This document shows, piece after piece, positions 32,591 through 44,600 of a DNA stretch of 48,385 nucleotides. The notes under the pieces were generated by a model, which ran no database searches, was not told the origin of the DNA, and saw only the letters and a program-made list of their open reading frames with translations. The stretch's first letter is position 1; each line of letters opens with the position of its first letter. The DNA is from Branchiostoma floridae (lineage: Eukaryota > Chordata > Leptocardii > Amphioxiformes > Branchiostomatidae), in assembly GCF_000003815.2 (NCBI RefSeq), contig NC_049985.1, forward strand, positions 16,742,644-16,791,028. The letters run 5' to 3'. The position numbers were made by a program, and so were the translations under genes.

Positions 32591-35500
32591 ATGGGTCTCT
32601 TGTACCTGTTTGGAATAATGGTTCTAGGAGCTGGAGTGAACGGTCAAGGTAAGCTGTCCATCATACGGAATAAGTCCTTAATTAGAGCGCTAAAAATGAA
32701 GACAAATGCCAACATCAAATAACGTGCTAAGAAAGATTAGACATCCAACTTCTTGGTATAATAATCATGATTTGAATCTAGCAGCGACCATGGCGAGTGA
32801 TTGGATTAAAACTCTTGTACTGCTGGGAATTTTTTGGCCAATCTAACCCTATTCAGCTGGTTAGTGGGACCGCGTGGCGCAATCGGCAGCGCGTTTGACT
32901 CGGGTCCAGAAGGTCCTGAGTTGAAACCCCGCCGTGTCAACGATCATGTGCCCTTGGGAAAGACACACGACTTTCCTATATATAGGCTACAACTTTCTTC
33001 AGCAACTTGAAGTTGGTAGCCTCAAAAACGAAAGAAACAGAAAAGAAAGAAATTATTCATATCAGTCAAATTTGACCTATTATGTGCTTCTGCTTCTGCA
33101 GATTTAAATCCCCATTCGATGTGATTTGCTGTAGTGTGCAAATCCAGCATGACAAAGATGACGTCATAAGAAAAGCCTGTGAGGAATATTGATAAGATTA
33201 TCGATAACATGTTGATAAAAGATGAGAAACTACATACTTATAAGTACGCAAGAACGCATGTGCAGCGAAGTGCATTGTGGGTGATATGTCAAAGGTCAAG
33301 GCCCCTAAAGCCAAGAAAAACAAGCCTGGAGACGATTGTTAATTTCCAAACAATGGTCGAGACAACAACTGTTTACAAGTTAGGAGCTTTTACATTAGAC
33401 ATAGTATGCCACAATACATTTCAATGCGCAATCGTACTAAGAATCATGAACCTCTGTACTGATTAAAAATGTGACATCACTTACAGGGGGCCTGTCCAAT
33501 CTCGTGGTGTTGGACGTGGACTTGGATTACATCAAAATCGGTTGGACCGTCTCTCCCGGGTTCAACGTGTCCAGCTACCGCGTACGCTACACCCCATGGC
33601 GGGATGGCTCTTACCGGGACCTGTCTCCCGCCCCGGGTGCAAACGACAACACCACCACCATCACCGGACTCCACGCCAACGAGACCTACACAATCACTGT
33701 GACGTCATTTGGAGCCGATGGCGAGATAACGTCTCAAGTCAGCATAGAAGAAGTCACAAGTAGTTTTTCATGAATATTTCTTACCTTTCGTAGTAACATA
33801 TATAGAAGCAAGTGGAAGCTCATAACAATACACAATATGGCTGTACTGTTTCTGCTTTTAACTCGTCAAACCTCTAATCGATTTTTACCTTTCATATAGT
33901 GCTAGATTGTAGAACATAATATTACAAAACTATCAATTTTCTTGTGCCATGTCGAATCGCTTTCTGCCAAATATTCACTGTCAGGAAAGCTTTCACATAT
34001 CTTTCCCACACCAATGGTTTTGATTTCGACAGTGTAACTGTTCGCTTCGAATCCCATATTGCGGCAGGTTAATGTATAGGTGCCCCCCTCCCAACCACCT
34101 AACAGATATTTCATTGCATTTCAAGATTATTGGGAGGTGTGGGTGTCCTGCGACCAGACGCACATGGAAATCTCGCTCCCATTGAAGGGTCTCTCAGGCG
34201 TCAACGCGGCAGGGCTGCATCTACTTAACTCCAGTTGCCTGGCAACGGTCGATGCCAACTACGCCACCTTGCGGACAGGTCTGCAGGAGTGCGGGACGAT
34301 ACAAGAGGTAGATGCACTTTTTAAACATGTAACCCAATGATTTTATGATAACTATGGGATGCTTTGATGTAAGACATCTCTGTGCAAGCAAAAGTGTACG
34401 GTCAAACCTGATTGGACAACCACATTCAATCACAAGCCTCCGTCCTATTTTGTACAGTTAACAGTGCAATTTTATCAGTGAATAGTTTTATCAGAATGGT
34501 TCGTCACTGAATAAAGAGACTTTCTTTTGTTACAACCCTTGCTTTATTACTACCTATGGCTACGTTTCCATGACCATCTCTCACCTTCCTCAAGGTGATT
34601 CACATTGTACTGCAGCTTTCGGTGCCGCTACTTACAGAATGCTGACGGAATTAACAGACGGAAACCGAAACGTCGATAGTAATAAAGGACGAGTTTTGAA
34701 AAAGTCTCGTATTCTCTTAACCCCCACTGTCCTGAGCAACCACATTTTCCTCAGTCTTTTGATTGGTTGCTGAGTTTGAATCAAGATTTAATTGTAATTC
34801 TATAGTGATTCGTTTTCAGAATCGCCTACAAATTATTCAACAAAGGGATCAATACAATCCATAACCTTAGGCTTGGTGTTTGCAATTTTTCTCTTTTTTT
34901 TTTGTCACAGAACTATGGAAACGACAAGTTCAGGTTCAGGAACAGTGCCCTGGCGAAACCTGAGCTGGACGAGAACGGGGCGCAGCGATACCAGCCTTTC
35001 GCACGGCCTTTTTACTGCGAGTTCGTCCGCCTCTACGTCAAATCACTCGAACAGAACGTACTATACACCATTCCAGACTCAAGGTTTGTTTGTTTGATTT
35101 TGTTATATTATATCATTTTTGTGTTAAAGACGTGTTTATAATTATATTACCAAACGGTCCTGGTAGAAATGACACGGTATCCCAGGTCTTTTTTGCTTGT
35201 TCTTGTGTTTTCTTTGTTATATATGCACACTCACAAAGTAATTTTTATGATGGATTTTTTTAGCCCATTGGATTATCAAATAGGCGAGTAACAAAACAGA
35301 ATAGCTTATCGTCAAAGCATTATATTGGTGTTTTATTATGTGACCACGTTCAAGTTTGTGGTGCTCCCGTCAGTTTGCAGTTTGAGATAGAGCACGGCAA
35401 CAACACGTTTATCTTTGACATGCACCTCTACACGTCCTCGGACTTCATCCACAAGTATGACACTGAGGACTATCCCATACAGGTAGGTCATGGCAGGCAT

Positions 35501-38500
35501 TTGTATTTAGAGTAGAGTCACATCATTATTTTGTAAATAATTTTTTTTTCTGTCACACGAGAACCAATCATTTCATGTGAGGCATTTTGTACATTCTTGT
35601 ATCAGACATTTTTGTTCATGCAGGGCATTGTCACATGCGTCGTGCGACTTTTACGGTTTTCAGCGAGGGTAATTATATAGAATGAAAACTCTTTCCATGA
35701 TATGGCAGGCAGGTACTTTGTAGAAACCAGGTATTCCTGTATAGGTAACAGTCACATAGTCCAAGCGACATATGATTTCTTTCTATCGGACGGTTTTCAG
35801 CGGGTGTTTGGCAGAACGGACCCTTTTCAAGACAGATGCCCGGCATCTTTTTGTACATACACGTGTATCAGACATATTTTGTACAGGGCACAGTCACGTC
35901 GTGGGGCTTTTTTTTCGTCGTACGATTTTCAGCGAGGCAGAACCAACCTTCTCTGTGACAAGTATGACGGTAACGTTTAACGATAGAGCCAAAGAGTATT
36001 AGTTCAAATCCATTCCCCACGCAAAAAGATGCAAATTACAACATAAATCGAGTACGTATACCATGCCGCCTTTTGTGATATCTATCTTCCTTCCTGCCGT
36101 CGCCATACAGGAAGACAAATGATATTAACTAAGAATATTACCTGACGTTTTAGTTCCTGCCGACCGATGACATGCACGTGGGGTTAGCAGTGCAGACGAC
36201 TCTGACAAATCTGGAGCTGTTTGTCCAGGACTGCTTCGCCACGCCTACGTCAGACAAGAACGACCTGACGAGACTAAACGTCATCGATAATGGGTGAGTC
36301 ACACAGTGGTACTATCACGAGTCACGTGACCCAAGTGATTGGTCATTCGAACCAGGTGAAGGCTGCAGTGTAATGACTAAAAAAATCGGAGAGACTTTCA
36401 TGATTGATTGAGACAGATCAGATTCGGAGAAGTCCTTCGTAAGTTTCAAGTGCTATTCTATCACTCTCCTTCAATTCAGGGTCACTAAGTTTGCACTGTC
36501 AGAACACGACGATACATTTACATGATGTTACTAAGAATGTCGTTGAATTTGACTGTCTCTAATCGTTGTTAACTTTTGTTCATCTACATGTCTAATCGTC
36601 ATCAAAGTAAGCGGATGAACTTCCATGTTATTAGGAACGAAGCATAGCAGTTTTTTCAAGCGAGTGTGCAACTACTTAGTATACCGAACTGCATAGATTG
36701 CACGTTTATCAATTTTGTTTGAACCTGCAATTAGCCCTCTGGCAAGAACTTTCAATAAACATTATAAAGGTTAGACATCCAGGTAAACAATATTGAAATA
36801 CATACAAGCTCTACAGCTGAATAAAAGTGGAGAAAAGGAAACATTACTGTCCTTTGTGAAGCACAGCTGGGTCCCATGTACTGGAGAGTTCTGAGCCAAG
36901 TTTTTTTCTAGTTAGATGTACTTACATTGAATTGTTACTGCCAGTTCATTCGCTGAAGAGGAGTGATGGATGTCACCCGAAACGTCCGGAACTAAATCTA
37001 CGTTTATATCCAGTTGTAGAGATTGAATTGTATTTGGATAGTTGGATCGTAATTAGTCCATAATCATGTTCTCACTCCAGGTGCGACAAAGACACAACAC
37101 TAGTGACGCAGAGTGATGGATCTGATCCGCTGGTGCACCAGTTCTCTGTCCAGGCTTTCACCTTTCCGAACTCAACGGATAACGTGGTAAAGTTTCAATA
37201 TACAATTTCGCTCTCCTGCCATTACCCTAATATTTTTACTAGCTTCAAATGAGAAATGAAAAAAGATACTGAAATCGTTATCTAATGCAGAGAGTGTAAG
37301 TTTGAATTCAATTTGTAACGTCAAAAAGGGAATATATCTTAAGATACAGATGTAAATGTCGACAGCCATAATCTCCAAGCATATTTATCGGAAGCATAAG
37401 ACAGTATTCAAAAGGCCAAACAAGTATACAGTTCTACTAGCCTGCGTTTACACAATATCTCGCTGGATGGAGTTAATGACCCACTCCCCGATTGTAGGGT
37501 CGGCCGCTAGGGGCGCGATTTTAGTCAGGCTACAGTTGCACCTGGCCATTGATATTCTTTTGTCCCTTTGGATAGCGTCTTGTGCCACTGAAAAATTGTT
37601 ACTACCGTTTTGCATGACGTGAAATAAGCACAGGTCTGGTTGTAGGCATATTGATTTGTGTTGTCTTTGTTAGCTTCCAAAGTGTATGAAATTTGATGAT
37701 GATGATTGTTGTTCCCAGCTGTACCTCCACTGTACCATGGTGGTGTGTATGGCTGACGACGCTGGGTCCCGCTGCGCGCAGGGGTGTGTGGAGGAGCGCA
37801 GGCGCAGAGACGTGTCGGACCATGACCGGGCCGTGCGACTCGAGAAGAAGGGAGGAGAGTTTCAGGACAGGGTGGTGTCCATCAGCCAGGGACCGATCGT
37901 ACTCCTGCGGGCGAGCCCATCAGAACGTAAGGAGATACACACTTGATTCACAAACTTGATTCTATGAATGAAGGAAGGAAGGCCTTTATTGTGCATATTT
38001 GCCCAACCGATATCACAGCAAAGACGAAGGATAAATGCTTCAGTATCGCAGACATTATGAATTTATAAGTTCAGCTTCTCTCCTCTATGTAATGAGAAAG
38101 ACATAGGATTGTACTAGCTACAGTCGGATTGTTAAAACGAAGGAGAAGTATACATTAATGATAGATACCTTACATGATTGTGAAGACATTTTACAACACT
38201 TTTAACAATAATCTCATGCTATATACAACATTCATTTTGCTGTAAATTTCGAAGAGGGTACACAGCTATTTCTTGAATTGCAGTTCTTGTCATCTTGTGA
38301 CTAATTATTACCCATCTGTCGATAAGAGGAATTATCTAGAAGATAGCGAGCGTATCAAACTTAAACACTGCGGTGTTGACTACGTGTTATTTTAGATGTT
38401 GTTCAAAGGCAAGTCAGTTAACCAAACCTTGCGATTGTTATGAAAGAGGAAACCCAACTTTATTTGTACAAAGGCTTTGCAAAATCTGTCATTTTTGCTT

Positions 38501-39167
38501 TAACTCAGAAGCGGAGACGGATACCCCTCCCATACAGCTCACCGTGGGTGTTGTACTCGGAGCTGCGGCTGTGGTCCTCATTGCTCTGCTTGTCTTCGCT
38601 CTATGGTACAGACGGGGCAAGACTGGGACTCTAAAAACAAACGTTCGTATTACCGGTAAGTTTGATGTATCACATCTGATGGACGAGCTTTGAATTGAAG
38701 ATTGAAATTGATTTGATGATTGAAATCAGATATTAAGATGAAGATCACTTTCAGGAATGTGCAAATTGATAACCTGTAGCAGCAATAATTTCAAAACGGA
38801 CGCAATCCAATTTCTCATTGTTGCTATGGATAACCGTTAGGGGTAGGACATTGATGAAGGTTAGAAATCCAGGAAATAAGATGCGCCGAATAGTAATCAA
38901 TTAAGCGACTGGATATCATCTGAAACGTCTGACCGTTTCCTAAAGCATAATTTTTTATCCAGTTGATTGAGTAATTACTATTTAGCGATAGGGGTAGCAT
39001 TTTAGACATAAAAGATGCCCAAATTGCCTTAATTGTGTACAAAATGACGGATACATAAAAAAAAGTGTGCCATGTCTCTTCTTTGCTGCCCAGGCAACAA
39101 CGACCACGCCCACCAGATGGAAAGGAACTGGAAATGCCACGTACAGACTGCTACGGTAGAGATATGA
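32591..39167 (+). CDS. Gene F: FN3 plus zona pellucida domain membrane protein
   Basis: Exons: 32591-32648, 33487-33759, 34126-34307, 34911-35083, 35374-35482, 36154-36293, 37081-37186, 37719-37926, 38509-38655, 39094-39167 (489 aa, phases consistent). Signal peptide 1-19 (MGLLYLFGIMVLGAGVNGQ); an upstream in-frame ATG at 32495 would bury it. FN3 domain 20-110 (SSYRVRYTP, TITGLHANETYTITVTSFG). ZP module 111-about 372: ZP-N cysteines in VSCDQ, NSSC, QEC, FYC; ZP-C in QDC, NGC, HC, VC, RC, GC, a ten-cysteine set. A tetrabasic furin-type site ERRRRD (374-377) follows, where ZP proteins are normally cleaved before polymerising. Transmembrane about 427-447 (LTVGVVLGAAAVVLIALLVF), then a short basic tail. 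ZP proteins form extracellular filaments; the exact role here is unknown. Candidate AATAAA at 39330 and 39706. Confidence 0.93.
32866..32990 (+). mobile_element. tRNA-derived SINE
   Basis: 72 nt (32866-32937) align by eye to a tRNA (GTGGCGCAATCGGCAGCGCG D-arm, GGTCCAGAAGG) but the acceptor and T stems do not pair well and the T loop is TTGAAAC. Downstream CATGTGCCCTTGGGAAAGAC is typical of SINE bodies. A SINE head, not a working tRNA gene. Lies in gene F intron 1. Confidence 0.7.
33240..33455. mobile_element. Diverged MITE copy in gene F intron 1
   Basis: GAACGCATGTGCAGCGA, ATTGTGGGTGATATGTCAAAGGTCAAGGCCCC and ACAATGGTCGAGACAACAACTGTTTAC align with the gene G element at 43052-43274. The right inverted end is degraded. 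Confidence 0.75.
35583..35945 (+). repeat. Degenerate direct repeats in gene F intron 5
   Basis: Two clear copies (about 35590-35672 and 35858-35940) share TATCAGACATTTTTGT/TATCAGACATATTTTGT, GGGCA(T)TGTCAC and TTTTCAGCGAGG; a third partial copy ends near 35803 (TTTTCAGCGGG). Confidence 0.55.
37966..38040. repeat. Dispersed repeat copy 3 (gene F intron 8)
   Basis: GGCCTTTATTGTGCATATTTGCCC, related to the copies in genes D and E. Confidence 0.5.
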
Positions 39168-39849
39168 CGTCACAACGTTGTGGATAGCTCCAAAATGGCG
39201 GAAGACGATGGGCTCTAATCTCCGGAAAGTCGGCCTCTTGTAGTTAACGTCTTGCCGACCGCTCCTAATTTATGAGATGCTGTTTTGACATAATATTAAA
39301 AAAAGGAAAAAGTATAAAAATAATTTCAAAATAAACAAAAAATTATAATTGTATTCAACAAAAGTTTCAATATTGCCACCTATCAGATTGCACAGTAGAA
39401 TTTATATTTCAGATGTTGCCTCTTTCCTATCATAGATAAATATATTTATTTAACACTTTTACGAAGATTTCTATACAAATGTAGATGATGAATATTAAAT
39501 ATGGTCACTCATTATATATATAGTCCCTCAAAGTATATCGACATGAAAGATTTATGACACCATCCAATACAATTATGCATACTTCTTGATTATTAAAAAT
39601 GACATTATCATATGCCGATATTTTCTGATGGACATTTAAGACCATATCGTGTATCATCATTATTGGTACACATACTGTGAACTATGCTCTCCATTATAAC
39701 AGATCAATAAACTATGTTTGTTGAATGCATCCAAGCTTGTACAGTGTTCATCCTTCTGACACTCCCTTCCGAATCTTAAAGGGGGAAATGTCATTCAGGT
39801 ATTATCATTAATATATAACATTATAATGATAAACTATAACCAAGAAAAA

Positions 39850-40515
39850 AAATTATCATGAAAATGGTAGTCTTGTAGGTTAAGCATCAGAATCGGTAAC
39901 ATAAGTTTTTTTGTCACTATGACAACAACAAGAGCTTACGCCAAAGGCCAATCACATTTGTGCATCAAGTAAGACTTGTAAAAACAAGTGTTGAAATGCA
40001 AAATGGTTGTCACAAAAATTGTAGGGAAAAATGATCAGAATAATGGTAGTCCTGTAGGTTAAGCATCAGAGTCGGTAACAAAAGTTTTTTTGTCACTATG
40101 ACAACAACAAGAGCTTACGCCAAAGGCCAATCACATTTGTGCATCAAGTAAGACTTGTAAAAACAAGTGTTGAAATGCAAAATGGTTGTCACAAAAATTG
40201 TAGGGAAAAATTATCAGAAAAATGGTTGTCCTGTAGGTTAAGCATTAAAATCGGTAACAAAAGTTTTTCACCATGACGACAACAGGAGCTTACACCAAAG
40301 GTGAATCAATGTGTACATCAAGTAAGAGTTATAAAAACAAGTGTTGAATGCAAAATGGTTGTCACAAAAATTGTGGGGAAAAATGATCAGAAAAATGGTT
40401 GTCCTGTAGGTTAAGCATTAGAATCGGTAACAAAAGTTTTTCACTAAGACAACAACAGGAGCTTACGCCAAAGGCCAATCACACGTGTACATCAAGTAAA
40501 AGTTATAAAAATAGA
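39850..40515. repeat. Satellite, about four copies of 179 bp
   Basis: The anchor GTAGGTTAAGCAT recurs near 39876, 40055, 40234 and 40407 (spacing 179, 179, 173). Each unit contains CAACAACA(A/G)GAGCTTAC and GCAAAATGGTTGTCACAAA. Confidence 0.92.
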
Positions 40516-40578
40516 CACACCATCAGCACAGGGAAACATGGGCTATAATCGGTAAAAGTCACAGACAGGTGTCGCGAG

Positions 40579-40628
40579 TAGCGACCTTCGGGAACGGAAC
40601 AAAGCGAACAAGGCTGGACTCCAGGCTA
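40579..40628. repeat. Partial copy of the 916-983 palindrome
   Basis: Body (GCGACCTTCGGGAACGGAAC) and right arm GGCTGGACTCCAGGCTA are present; the left arm is missing. Confidence 0.75.
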
Positions 40629-41620
40629 ACAATGATTCGTAGAAAGAAGACGAAAAACTTGACCAAATATAAGCCGTAAATTGCATAAATATTTATCGAA
40701 GAGCCGATACCAATAAATGGAGTCTTTCAAAGTGAAAGAAGAAGACAGCAAGAACAAATAAGAATAAATGTATTGCTCGGTTACCATATACTGTGTGTAT
40801 TGCAGTCGTGCATTAATATATTGCACTGTACATTAAATTTGTTCAGCCCTACTGACCAGTGACCACTTTAAAATAGGATTCGAAATGAAGGCAATGTCTT
40901 ATTTGCTCAACTAGTTTTCGCACGCTTGCATCAGTTTTGGGGTATCCAAGTACGCCATCCACTTAATCTAATCAAGATGGCCTAATTACGTTCAAGCTCA
41001 CTCAACAATCATGGCGTCTGCGGGGTGAAAGGTCAGCATGTAGTGACAGAGTACGCATGCGTTGATATACTCGCGCCAACGGATATCTGCACATTGTATC
41101 TAGGTAGGCAAACTTCCTTCAGCAAATTTCACGTAAATTACGTAATACCTCATTAGGAAATCTAGTAAGCATTTTCTTCATAAGTACCAGTGGGTGAAAA
41201 GGTGCTTGTGACTATCATTAATGTCGTAGAATGTCAGTATTTTCTGACATGCCAGCAACACTACTCGGTGATCTAATGTACTCTGAAAGATACTGTAGAT
41301 TTTGGTTTGCAAACACGTCTGAGTACGTAGTGGTTTGAGTATGAGCGTACACAACGCTATACCTCTGCCATAGGTGCTCACTCCACGGATCTTCGCAATC
41401 TAAAATTTAAAACAAGGTACGTTTGATATATATAATGATGAGACATATGTAGTTGAACTGCTCGCACATATTGTACCCTGGATGACAATTCATCGTGTTA
41501 AGAACCCGTTTTCCAAAATATCACTTTGCCATATGGTATACGCTGTCCGTTGGTTTAACTAAATACAATCTTGATTTTGTTTTCTTTTGTGTCCAGAAAG
41601 ACAGAGAAGGGACATTTACA

Positions 41621-44600
41621 ATGGCTCACATTTTGCATATATTTGGAGCATTCCTTTTGACAGCTGGAGTCAGCAATGGCGGTGAGCGAATCCTTTTATT
41701 CAATATATTAGATTTAGATGCTACATATAATGACAATAGTTGTTTTTCTGTCGGTCTAAGCCACAAACATGTTGGAATGGATACCATATCCTTTCGATGA
41801 GAAACATGAATGACACTTAAAATACTTGATCCTTTTGCATTAAGCACATTATCGTCCTCTGTCTATTGAGTACATTTGCTGCTTAGCGTCATATGCAGGA
41901 ATTTTTCGGAATAATCTTGCACATGTAAAAACAAATCACATTGCTTAGATTGCTACCCCTTTTGTTTTATTTTATCATTTTTCAAATTCTTCTTAGCTAA
42001 CGAACACGCCTTTGAGGTTATGCAGACAGCTAACACAGTGTACGAGGGAGAAGAATTTTTCGCCATCGAAGCAAGACTTCGTTCGCTATATTCCGCCAGC
42101 GAAAATTGGTGCCGAGACTACCAACATCTGTGTGCCTCTTATGGACTTCGGCCTACTGGCTGTGGCGAGTTCAGTACAGAGATTGGTGCTGAGTATGACG
42201 CGTGAGTCCGCCATTGGCCAAGTCTGAGATTATTGATATTCGGGAAATTCTTTTTTTTTTTTACATTCGGGGAAACCCCATGCAATTCCATACCTCCAAA
42301 GCATCCTTCAAGACCTTTAGTTTTACTGTATTCGGTTTTTAGATATTACTGTAGTAGACCGATTTTCTAGTATATCTGTGAAGATCACACAAAAGATGCC
42401 CGGGTGCCTTTTACAGTCACTTTTACCAACATTTTGATGGCAAAAATATGTGTCAGATTTGGTCTGAAATTTGCTTTTAGCTTCTCACTCTGTCATCTTC
42501 AGTATGCCTTGGTTGGAAGTGTAGCCCCATATAGCTATGATGCTGATGCTGCGTATCATCCACGTATACGTATGAGAATGATAATAATATGCCCAGGATA
42601 TATCCCTTTATCAGTTGTGCCAAACCCAACGTCATAAACCTCCTGTTTATCTACATATTTTATTTCTCTTCTCCGTATAGGTGTAGAACAGAGTACAACT
42701 CTGACCCTTACATCAACAGCGTCCTCAGCTGTCCTCCCAATCGCAGGATTTCAGAGGCTGTCAGCATGGCGCTTCCGGTCTTCGCCACAAGTAGACGGAC
42801 CTTCGGGTTCTACCGATGTACGAGTGACAACTGTCAGAAGAACATCTCCATCAGCCAGGAAAGCCTTCACACAACCTCGGATGCTCAAAACGACAGCATC
42901 GTTTACACGTTGTGTAGTGGTACCTTCAATGGTGGTGAGAGATAACGGTTCATTTATGTGAAGAGGTTGTCATACTTCTTTTGCATTGATTTTTTTCTCA
43001 ATGTTTGGTGCATAAAAGCAGCCCTTGTCACCTGATGCTCTACATTGTGTAAGGTCGTTCACCACTTCGAGAACGCATGCGCAGCGACACGGATTGTGGG
43101 TAATATGTCAAAGGTCAAGGCCCCTGAGACGTAAACACGTGTGGACATTGTCAAATTCGCAAATTGAGACAATGGTCGGGACAAGTACTGTTTACACGTT
43201 AGGTACCTTCACCTTTGACATGTTACCCACAATCCATGTCGCCGCGCATGCCTACTCTGAATTATGAACGACCTTATTGTTTTGTTGCAATTTCAATAAA
43301 GAAGACGAGGATGTTAAACTTGACAAATCTATTAAAGATAGACGAATTTAACATACAACAGTATGTTGTCTTAGCAAGTAATAAACAGAGCCAGCATTGT
43401 GCAAAGTACAATGCGTCATCTACGAACGCTAAGCATTGGTCTGTAGCGGCATAAGCAACGAGTTCAGTATCATATGTGTAGTATAGATATGATTCTATAT
43501 AACAAAGTGGTGTTATGAAACTGATATGTCGCTCTTATACAGCTACAACAAATCCCACCACAACAACTGTGACACCTAGGACAGTCGCTGTAACGGAACA
43601 ACGAACCCTCTCAATGACCAACACAACGGTGCAACACAGTAGTGACGTAATGACGATTACAACCGCTTCGGAACAACACAGCAGTGACAACAGGGCAATT
43701 ACAACGACCTCTGCTAGTGCCAACACAACCGGACAACACAGCAGTGACAACAGGACAATTACAACAACTCCGGCTACACCCACAGTCAACGCTACAGCTC
43801 TTTTGAGAAGTTCCAATACATCTTCCGTGACCGCAAACACCCCGGATGTAACGACAACCCCAGTCATCGCCAGTACTATCACAACAGGTGAACGCAGCAA
43901 ACCATACGTTACTAATAATAAGGCCAATTTATTTGTACATTATTCCAAATGCGAGACCAAATCACCCGTACATGACTGTGCTGTAACTCTTGTGTTGTTA
44001 TCTATGATATTTTGTTGTTCTGTATCTGTATGTATGTATGATGATGACCTGTATGTATCCCCATACTTCTGTTATGAAGTAGTCACTGACATGTGCAATT
44101 GTAGAGCAATAGATTTCGAACACAGCCGGGCAACTGTGATATGCAAATATCACAGAATGGAAGCAATTTTGTTAAGATATATTCTGTTAGATATCTTTGA
44201 ACTTCGCCAAGATATATGTCATAGGACGAATGTGAGCGTCAAATGTACATCAAATCTTGTTATGCCTTTCGCTGGGTGTTAATCAAGAAAATGAAATGGC
44301 CGAATGATAAACACACATTGCTGTTGTTTCTGTACGTTTAACAAATCAATGTTTTGGTAACAGAGGGCGTGTATAACTTGGTGATGGAAGAAGTCGGACC
44401 GGACTTCCTCACATTCTCTTGGAACGTTTCGGCGAACTTCTCGGTGTACAGTTATCGCGTGCGCTACAGCATGCTGGGAGGTTCGTACAAGGACCTGGCC
44501 CCCTCCCCGGCCGCGAGCGACACCAGGGCCTCCATCCGGGGCCTCATGCCTGCCACGCCTTACCAGGTCACAGTGACGTCATACGGAAGAGACGGGCGAC

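Larger units (their letters stand above)
39168..41620. other. Intergenic F-G, no gene recognised
   Basis: Holds candidate poly-A signals of gene F, the 179-bp satellite (39850-40515) and half of a palindromic element (40579-40628). The first gene G exon seems to start at an acceptor-like TTTTGTGTCCAG ending at 41596, so a 5' untranslated exon may lie upstream. Confidence 0.5.

Noticed and set aside
32866-32937. tRNA gene
   Set aside because: Right length and partial D-arm, but the acceptor and T arms do not pair and the T loop is altered; SINE head instead.
43535-43927. 130-codon minus-strand hydrophobic frame
   Set aside because: Antisense of the Thr-rich stalk exon of gene G; ACA/ACC codons read backwards give Val/Cys-type codons.
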